Below are positions 29,671-34,260 of a stretch of 34,260 bases of DNA, one piece after another (position 1 is the first letter of the stretch; the number at the start of each line of letters is the position of its first letter). Origin of the DNA: Myxococcales bacterium (GTDB lineage: Bacteria; Myxococcota_A; Polyangia; Palsa-1104); NCBI GenBank assembly GCA_003170275.1, contig PNAM01000066.1, positions 1 through 34,260 of the forward strand. Reading direction: 5' to 3'. The position numbers and the translations under genes were made by a program. The notes beneath the pieces were generated by a model that was not told where the DNA came from, searched no databases, and saw nothing but the letters and a program-made list of their open reading frames with translations.

Positions 29671-31241
29671 ACGCCCCGCTACGCACCTGGATCGCCTACG
29701 AGCGGGCCGAGACCGCCGCCGAGCTCCGCCGCATCGCCCAGGGGATGGGTTTGTCGATCGAGCGCGAGATCAGCCTGGACAGCCCCAACGCGCTCGACGA
29801 TCTGGGCGGCTGCGCGCTGTTCATCCTCGAGCAACACGATCCGATCACCGCGGTCGAGGCGCGCGTCTATTCGCTGGCGCGCGCCAACCCCGACGTGATG
29901 GTGGTGGTGGCGGTCGATCCGCCGCGCACCGACTGGGACGCGCGGCTCTTGCGCGCGCGCGCGTTCGACGTGCTCGCGCTCGGACCGGGGCTGGCGGCCG
30001 ATCTCGAGCACACCGTGGCGACCGCGCGGCGCGTGGCGGAGCTGCAGGGCGAGCGCGCGCAGCTCACCAATGATCTGGCGCACCAGGAGAAGCTCTCGGC
30101 GCTCGGGGTGCTGGCGGCCGGCGTGAGCCACGAGATCAACAACCCGTGCGCGGCGATCCTCTCCAACATGATCGTGATGCGCGAGCAGCTCGAGTCGTTG
30201 ATCGGGCGGCCGCCGTCCAATCGCGTGGAGGCGCTCGAGAGCTCGATGACCGACTGGATCGAGTCGATCGGCGACTGCATCCACGCCGCCAACCGCATCC
30301 ACTCGATCGTCAAGACGCTCGGCATGTTCTCGCGCAAGAACGACAGCGCGCCGATGGCCATCGACGTCAACGAAGAGATCGCGACCGTGCTGCGGCTGAT
30401 CGGCAAGGAGGTGCACTTCCAGGCCTCGATCGAGCTCTCGCTCGCACCCGACATGCCGCGCATCATGGCGCCGCCCAACAGCATCACGCAGGTGGTCACC
30501 AACCTGGTGGTGAACGCGCTGCAGGCGCTGCAGGAGGCGGCATCACCCGAGCCCAAGCTGTCGATCACCACCAGCTTCGACGACAGCGCGGTGATGATGG
30601 TGATCCGCGACAACGGCCCGGGCATGACGGCCGAGGTGTCGGCGCACATCTTCGATCCCTTCTACACCACCAAGCCGGTCGGCAAGGGCACCGGCCTCGG
30701 CCTGTCGATCACGCGCCAGCTCGTGCAGCGCATGCGCGGCGAGATCTTCGTCGAGAGCGAGCCGAGCAAGGGCGCCAGCTTCAGCGTCATGCTGGAGCGC
30801 TCGGCCAAGCTCGACGCCGCGCCGATCACGCAGCGCCGCGTGCCGCCCAACAGCGATCGCCTGCGCGTGCTCCTGCTCGACGACGACGAGCTGATCCTGC
30901 GCTCGATGCACCGCTCGCTGTCGGATCACTTCGAGTGCCTGCCGATCGCGCACGGCCAGCTGGCGCTCGATGCGCTGCGCAGCGACGAAGACTTCGACGT
31001 AGTGGTCTCGGACGTGGTGATGCCCGAGATGAACGGCATCGAGTTCTACAGCGCGCTCAAGCTCGCGCACCCGCAGCTCGCGCAGCGCACGCTGTTCCTC
31101 TCCGGCGGGATCGTCTCCGAGTCGCTCTACGCGTCGGTCGCCGGCACCGGCCGGCCGTGCCTGGCCAAGCCGGTGGACCTGGCCGAGCTGGTGCGATCGA
31201 TCCGCCGCGTCGGCCGGCCGTTCGAGGAGCTCGGCCGCTAA
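29667..31241 (+). CDS. hybrid histidine kinase (HisKA-HATPase-receiver)
   Basis: This 524-residue protein has an N-terminal region (1-125) resembling a degenerate receiver without the usual acidic pocket, then a short coiled coil and HisKA with H155 (SHEINNP). An HATPase domain follows with N283 (VVNAL), DNGPGM (315-320) and GTGLGLS (341-347), and a C-terminal receiver with D407/D408-type acidic residues and D449 (VSDVVMPEMNG). It has no membrane segment, so it is a cytoplasmic sensor. It ends an operon with a ThDP enzyme and a KAS III-like protein, and lies divergent from an HTH-receiver gene. It may sense a product or state linked to those enzymes. Confidence 0.92.
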   Translation: MNAPLRTWIAYERAETAAELRRIAQGMGLSIEREISLDSPNALDDLGGCALFILEQHDPITAVEARVYSLARANPDVMVVVAVDPPRTDWDARLLRARAFDVLALGPGLAADLEHTVATARRVAELQGERAQLTNDLAHQEKLSALGVLAAGVSHEINNPCAAILSNMIVMREQLESLIGRPPSNRVEALESSMTDWIESIGDCIHAANRIHSIVKTLGMFSRKNDSAPMAIDVNEEIATVLRLIGKEVHFQASIELSLAPDMPRIMAPPNSITQVVTNLVVNALQALQEAASPEPKLSITTSFDDSAVMMVIRDNGPGMTAEVSAHIFDPFYTTKPVGKGTGLGLSITRQLVQRMRGEIFVESEPSKGASFSVMLERSAKLDAAPITQRRVPPNSDRLRVLLLDDDELILRSMHRSLSDHFECLPIAHGQLALDALRSDEDFDVVVSDVVMPEMNGIEFYSALKLAHPQLAQRTLFLSGGIVSESLYASVAGTGRPCLAKPVDLAELVRSIRRVGRPFEELGR

Positions 31242-31255
31242 GACGCGCTGGCAGG

Positions 31256-31264
31256 TGCTATCAT
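31256..31264 (+). promoter_or_regulatory. candidate extended -10 of the FKBP-moeA pair
   Basis: TGCTATCAT contains an extended TG and the hexamer TATCAT. It lies 22 bases before the FKBP ATG, which has its own GGAGGA ribosome site, so this transcript would have a normal leader. Confidence 0.45.
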
Positions 31265-31286
31265 GCGTGCCTCTTTGGAGGAGCCC

Positions 31287-31724
31287 ATGCTGCGCACCGT
31301 CGTCGCCGCTTCGCTGATCTCGCTGTTGACCACCTTCGCCATCGCCGACACCTCGGCCGGCGGCCCCACCAAGGTCACCGGCAAGCCGGTCACCACCGCA
31401 TCCGGGCTCAAGTACTGGGACATCAAGAAAGGTGAGGGTGCAGCGGCCGCGGCCGGCAAGAAGGTCAAGGTCCACTACACCGGCTGGCTCACCACCGGCA
31501 AGAAGTTCGACAGCTCGGTCGATCGCAAGGAGCCGTTCGAGTTCAGCCTGGGCCAGGGCGACGTGATCAAGGGTTGGGACGAAGGCGTGGCGGGCATGAA
31601 AGTGGGCGGCAAGCGCCAGCTACAGATCCCGCCCGAGCTCGGCTACGGCGCGTCGGGCGCGGGCGGCGTGATCCCGCCCAACGCCACGCTGGTGTTCGAC
31701 GTCGAGCTGCTCGGAGTGATGTGA
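31287..31724 (+). CDS. exported FKBP-type peptidyl-prolyl isomerase
   Basis: This 145-residue protein has a signal peptide (MLRTVVAASLISLLTTFAIA, cut before D) and one FKBP domain. Typical elements are KVKVHYTGWL, GKKFDSS, FEFSLGQGDVIKGWDEGV, GGKRQLQIPPELGYG, and IPPNATLVFDVELL. It should speed proline isomerisation in folding proteins of the periplasm. The ATG at 31287 follows GGAGGA closely and is preferred to an earlier in-frame ATG. Its stop overlaps the GTG of moeA (GTGA), so the two are translated together, although their roles are not obviously linked. Confidence 0.92.
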   Translation: MLRTVVAASLISLLTTFAIADTSAGGPTKVTGKPVTTASGLKYWDIKKGEGAAAAAGKKVKVHYTGWLTTGKKFDSSVDRKEPFEFSLGQGDVIKGWDEGVAGMKVGGKRQLQIPPELGYGASGAGGVIPPNATLVFDVELLGVM

Positions 31725-32947
31725 GCCCAGACGGAGACCCGCTGCTCTCGGTCGAAGCCGCGCAGGCGCACGCCGTCGCGCCGGTCCGCTCAACCGGCGT
31801 CGAGCGCGTGGGCGTCGGCGAGGCGCTCGGCCGCGTGCTCGGCGAGGAGGTGCGCGCGCCGGCCGACGTGCCGCCGCACGACAACTCGGCGATGGACGGC
31901 TACGCGGTGCGCGCGGCCGATCTGGCGGCGGGTCGGCTGGAGCTCACGGTGATAGGCGAGGTGGCGGCGGGATACGTCGCTCTACGCGCGCTCGGCGCCG
32001 GCGAGGCGTACCAGATCATGACCGGCGCGCCGATCCCGCCGGGCGCCGACGCGGTGGTGATGGTCGAGTCGACCGAGCGCACCGGAGATCGCGTGCGGAT
32101 CGGCAAGCCGGCTCAGGCGGGCGAGCACATTCGCGGGCGCGGTGAAGACATTCGCGCCGGCGCGGTGGTGCTCGGGCGCGGCGTGACGCTCGGCCCGGCC
32201 GAGCTGGGCGTGCTCGCGTCGGTGCGGCGCGCGCGCGTGCTGGTGGCGCGCCGCCCGATGGTGGCGGTGCTGGCCACCGGCGACGAGCTGCGCGACGTCG
32301 ACGAGCCGCTCGATCCGGGCGCGATCCCGGACACCAACAGCTACGCGCTGGCGGCGCTGGTGCGCGCAGCGGGCGGCGTGCCGTGCGTGGCGCCGATCGT
32401 GCGCGACGATCCGGCGCGGATCCGCGCGGCGATCGAAGCCGCCCGTTCGGCGGATCTGATCGTGTCCTCCGGCGGCGTGTCGGTCGGCGAGCACGATCAC
32501 GTCAAGGCGGTGCTCGCCGAGCTCGGCGCCGAGCTCAGCCTGTGGCGCGTGAACATGAAGCCGGGCAAGCCGGTGGCCATCGCGCGCCTCGGCGACGTGC
32601 CCTACTTCGGCCTGCCGGGCAATCCGGTCTCGTCGATGGTGTCGTTCCTGCTGTTCGTCCGGCCGGCGATCCGCACCGCGCTCGGCTGTGCGCAACCGTT
32701 CGATCTGCCGCGCGTGCAGGTCGTGCTCGACGGTCCGGTGCGCGCCAGGGGCGAGCGGCGCAGTTACTTGCGCGCGCGGGTGCAGGCGGGCGCCGACGGC
32801 CACTTGCACGCGACGGTCATGCCGCACCAGGGTTCGCACGTGCTGACCTCGATGGTCGGCGCCAACGGTCTGGTGATCCTCGAACCGGGCACGCACGATC
32901 TCGCCGCCGGCGCCGCCGCGACCGCGCTGCTGATCGGATCGGTGTGA
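31721..32947 (+). CDS. moeA: molybdopterin molybdenumtransferase MoeA
   Basis: This 408-residue protein inserts molybdenum into adenylylated molybdopterin, the last step of molybdenum cofactor synthesis, in the cytoplasm. Family marks are DNSAMDGYAVR near residue 50, MTGAPIPPGADAVV, the VLATGDEL strand, SSGGVSVGEHDHV and FGLPGNPVSSMVSF. The GTG start overlaps the FKBP stop. It provides the cofactor needed by the aromatic-CoA reductase encoded at 3125-7240, but the distance and opposite strand mean there is no operon link. No other cofactor gene is in the window. Confidence 0.94.
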   Translation: MSPDGDPLLSVEAAQAHAVAPVRSTGVERVGVGEALGRVLGEEVRAPADVPPHDNSAMDGYAVRAADLAAGRLELTVIGEVAAGYVALRALGAGEAYQIMTGAPIPPGADAVVMVESTERTGDRVRIGKPAQAGEHIRGRGEDIRAGAVVLGRGVTLGPAELGVLASVRRARVLVARRPMVAVLATGDELRDVDEPLDPGAIPDTNSYALAALVRAAGGVPCVAPIVRDDPARIRAAIEAARSADLIVSSGGVSVGEHDHVKAVLAELGAELSLWRVNMKPGKPVAIARLGDVPYFGLPGNPVSSMVSFLLFVRPAIRTALGCAQPFDLPRVQVVLDGPVRARGERRSYLRARVQAGADGHLHATVMPHQGSHVLTSMVGANGLVILEPGTHDLAAGAAATALLIGSV

Positions 32948-32965
32948 ATGCGCGCCGCCGCGCAT
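32948..32965 (+). terminator. hairpin directly after moeA
   Basis: ATGCGCG (32948-32954) and CGCGCAT (32959-32965) form a perfect 7-bp stem with a CCGC loop, starting at the base after the moeA stop. No T run follows, so it may be a weak terminator or RNA-stabilising hairpin. Confidence 0.4.
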
Positions 32966-33081
32966 GGGACCAAAGCCTCCAGTTTGCCCCGCGCCGCTCT
33001 GGTGCGTTGTCCCCAGCAGTCTTCAATGGCCAGGAATCATTCGTACTTCTTTTGGCGCGCCGTTCGCATTACCCGGCTGCG

Positions 33082-33558
33082 ATGCGACTCGTGCTGCTCT
33101 TCTCGTTCGCGCTCGCCGGCTGTCTCGGCGATTCGCCGGCCCAGAACAACGGGCTCGGTGGGACGATGGGTCAGACCGACGGCGGCGTCGGCGTCGGCGT
33201 CGGAGGCGGCGGCGACGCGTCGGCCGCGACGGATCTCGCGATGGTGTCGTCGCAGCCCGATCTGAGCCCGCAGGTCGATCTGTTTCCCGCCGACATCGCC
33301 GGCTTGACCAACTGCTACGGCGTCGCGCTGTGCGATCCGACCGTGCACTTCTGCATCCGCTTCTTCGGCGGCTCGCAGACGGCGCAGGGCGCGCTCGCCG
33401 GCGGCCCGGCCTGCTACCAGCCTTCCGACACGTGCGCCAACCAGGGCCAGCAGATGGACTGCGGCTGCATCCAAGCCGACCCGTCGCTCGGCGTGAACTG
33501 CCAGGGGAGCTGCGTCGACAACATGAACGGCTCCTACGACTGCTATCGCAATCCGTAG
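33082..33558 (+). CDS. cysteine-rich lipoprotein
   Basis: This 158-residue protein has a clear lipoprotein signal (MRLVLLFSFALAGC, C14). A low-complexity glycine/valine stretch (encoded by three GGCGTC repeats at 33184-33201) and an Asp/Leu/Pro linker (DLAMVSSQPDLSPQVDL) follow. The C-terminal domain of about 85 residues has ten cysteines, likely all in disulfides. Such linkers are common in myxobacterial surface lipoproteins. No known domain is recognised; an EGF-like fold is possible. It lies between moeA and ettA with 134 bases upstream, in which I see no further gene. Confidence 0.75.
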   Translation: MRLVLLFSFALAGCLGDSPAQNNGLGGTMGQTDGGVGVGVGGGGDASAATDLAMVSSQPDLSPQVDLFPADIAGLTNCYGVALCDPTVHFCIRFFGGSQTAQGALAGGPACYQPSDTCANQGQQMDCGCIQADPSLGVNCQGSCVDNMNGSYDCYRNP

Positions 33559-33571
33559 CCAGGCCTCGCTA

Positions 33572-33595
33572 GCGATCTCTGTGGTATGAGATCGC
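33572..33595 (+). promoter_or_regulatory. 8-bp perfect dyad just before the ettA start
   Basis: GCGATCTC (33572-33579) and GAGATCGC (33588-33595) are perfect inverted repeats around an 8-base loop, ending 3 bases before the ATG. No ribosome site is visible. The loop and right arm contain TGGTATGAG, an extended -10-like element with its hexamer ending 8 bases before the ATG. So the dyad may be an operator over a leaderless promoter or, if transcribed, a hairpin over the start region. Confidence 0.5.
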
Positions 33596-33598
33596 CCC

Positions 33599-34260
33599 AT
33601 GGCACAGCAATACATCTTCACGATGAAGGACCTGCGCAAGGTCGTCCCGCCCAAGCGGGAGATCTTGAAGGGCATCTACCTGTCGTTCTATCCGGGCGCC
33701 AAGATCGGCGTGATCGGCTCGAACGGCGCCGGCAAGTCGACGCTGTTGCGCATCATGGCCGGCGTCGACCAGGACTTCATCGGTGAGGCGCAGCCCGCCG
33801 AGGGGATCAAGATCGGCTACCTGCCGCAGGAGCCGCAGCTCGACGCCACGCTCGACGTCAAGGGCAACGTCGAGCTGGCGGTCAAGGAGACGCGCGACCT
33901 ACTCAAGCGCTTCGAGGAGGTGAACGCCAAGTTCGCCGAGCCCGACGCGGACATGGACAAGCTGATGGCCGAGCAGGCCAAGCTGCAGGACAAGATCGAC
34001 GCGTCCAACGCCTGGGAGCTCGACCGCACCGTCGAGATCGCCATGGACGCGCTGCGCCTGCCGCCCGCGGACGCCGACGTGACCAAGCTGTCGGGTGGCG
34101 AGAAGCGCCGCGTGGCGCTGTGCCGGCTGTTGTTGTCCAAGCCCGACATGCTGCTCCTCGACGAGCCCACCAACCACCTCGACGCGGAGTCGGTGGCGTG
34201 GCTCGAGCAGTTCCTCGCGTCCTTCCCCGGCACGGTGGTGGCGATCACCCACGATCGCTA
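33599..34260 (+). CDS. ettA: energy-dependent translational throttle protein EttA, partial
   Basis: The first 220 residues of an ABC-F ATPase run off the window edge. The start, AQQYIFTMKDLRKVVPPKRE, is diagnostic of EttA, which binds the ribosomal E site and gates translation according to ATP level. The first ATPase domain shows Walker A (GSNGAGKST), the signature LSGGEKRRVALCRLL, Walker B (LLLDEPTNHLD) and the H-loop (ITHDR). The arm region between Walker A and the signature is present. The gene probably starts from a leaderless promoter overlapping an inverted repeat just upstream. Confidence 0.94.
   Translation, partial: MAQQYIFTMKDLRKVVPPKREILKGIYLSFYPGAKIGVIGSNGAGKSTLLRIMAGVDQDFIGEAQPAEGIKIGYLPQEPQLDATLDVKGNVELAVKETRDLLKRFEEVNAKFAEPDADMDKLMAEQAKLQDKIDASNAWELDRTVEIAMDALRLPPADADVTKLSGGEKRRVALCRLLLSKPDMLLLDEPTNHLDAESVAWLEQFLASFPGTVVAITHDR

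Overview
The window is dense, GC-rich bacterial DNA with almost no spare sequence. It most likely comes from a member of the Myxococcota (former Deltaproteobacteria). The pointers are a DUF2378-like protein, several lipoproteins of myxobacterial style (one with a Pro/Asp/Leu-rich linker and a Cys-rich tail), a beta-propeller-like lipoprotein, PilZ and FHA proteins, a hybrid histidine kinase and a 4-hydroxybenzoyl-CoA-reductase-like molybdoenzyme. I cannot place it more finely. I see no rRNA, tRNA, CRISPR array, insertion sequence or phage gene.

Layout. Positions 1-2841 (minus strand) hold a 20-bp perfect inverted repeat, a siroheme nitrite/sulfite reductase and a membrane-anchored protein of unknown function. 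Positions 3125-7857 (minus) hold a TetR regulator followed by the three subunits of a xanthine-oxidase-family enzyme. The beta subunit has the extra [4Fe-4S] loop typical of 4-hydroxybenzoyl-CoA reductase, and a 32-codon small ORF is tiled between alpha and beta. Positions 7918-11895 (minus) form an operon of OPT transporter, GNAT, hotdog thioesterase, Nudix hydrolase and FHA protein. Diverging from it, 11997-15950 (plus) is a fully overlapping operon: TetR, AurF-like di-iron oxygenase, SDR/epimerase fused to an SCP2-like domain, and a luciferase-like flavin monooxygenase.

Positions 15991-19938 hold a VWA lipoprotein with a small membrane protein, a PilZ protein, a membrane-anchored ferredoxin/flavoprotein reductase and a family 2 glycosyltransferase. 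Positions 19972-24691 (plus) are a three-gene operon: exported protein, chlorite-dismutase-family protein and an FG-GAP/UnbV protein. Positions 24679-26220 (minus) hold a propeller-like lipoprotein and an HTH-receiver regulator. Diverging from these, 26302-31241 (plus) is a four-gene operon: DUF2378-like protein, ThDP-dependent enzyme, KAS III-like synthase and hybrid histidine kinase. The window closes with an FKBP isomerase, MoeA, a Cys-rich lipoprotein and the start of the ABC-F protein EttA.

Two traits recur. About fifteen gene junctions overlap by 1 or 4 bases (ATGA, GTGA or TGATG), so translational coupling is the rule. Several operon-leading genes lack a Shine-Dalgarno sequence and instead have a -10-like hexamer 6-9 bases before the start codon, which suggests leaderless mRNAs.

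The best candidates for undescribed systems are the ThDP enzyme/KAS III-like/histidine kinase operon (possible synthesis and sensing of a small molecule), the AurF/SDR-SCP2/flavin-monooxygenase operon, and the small ORF inside the 4-hydroxybenzoyl-CoA reductase operon.
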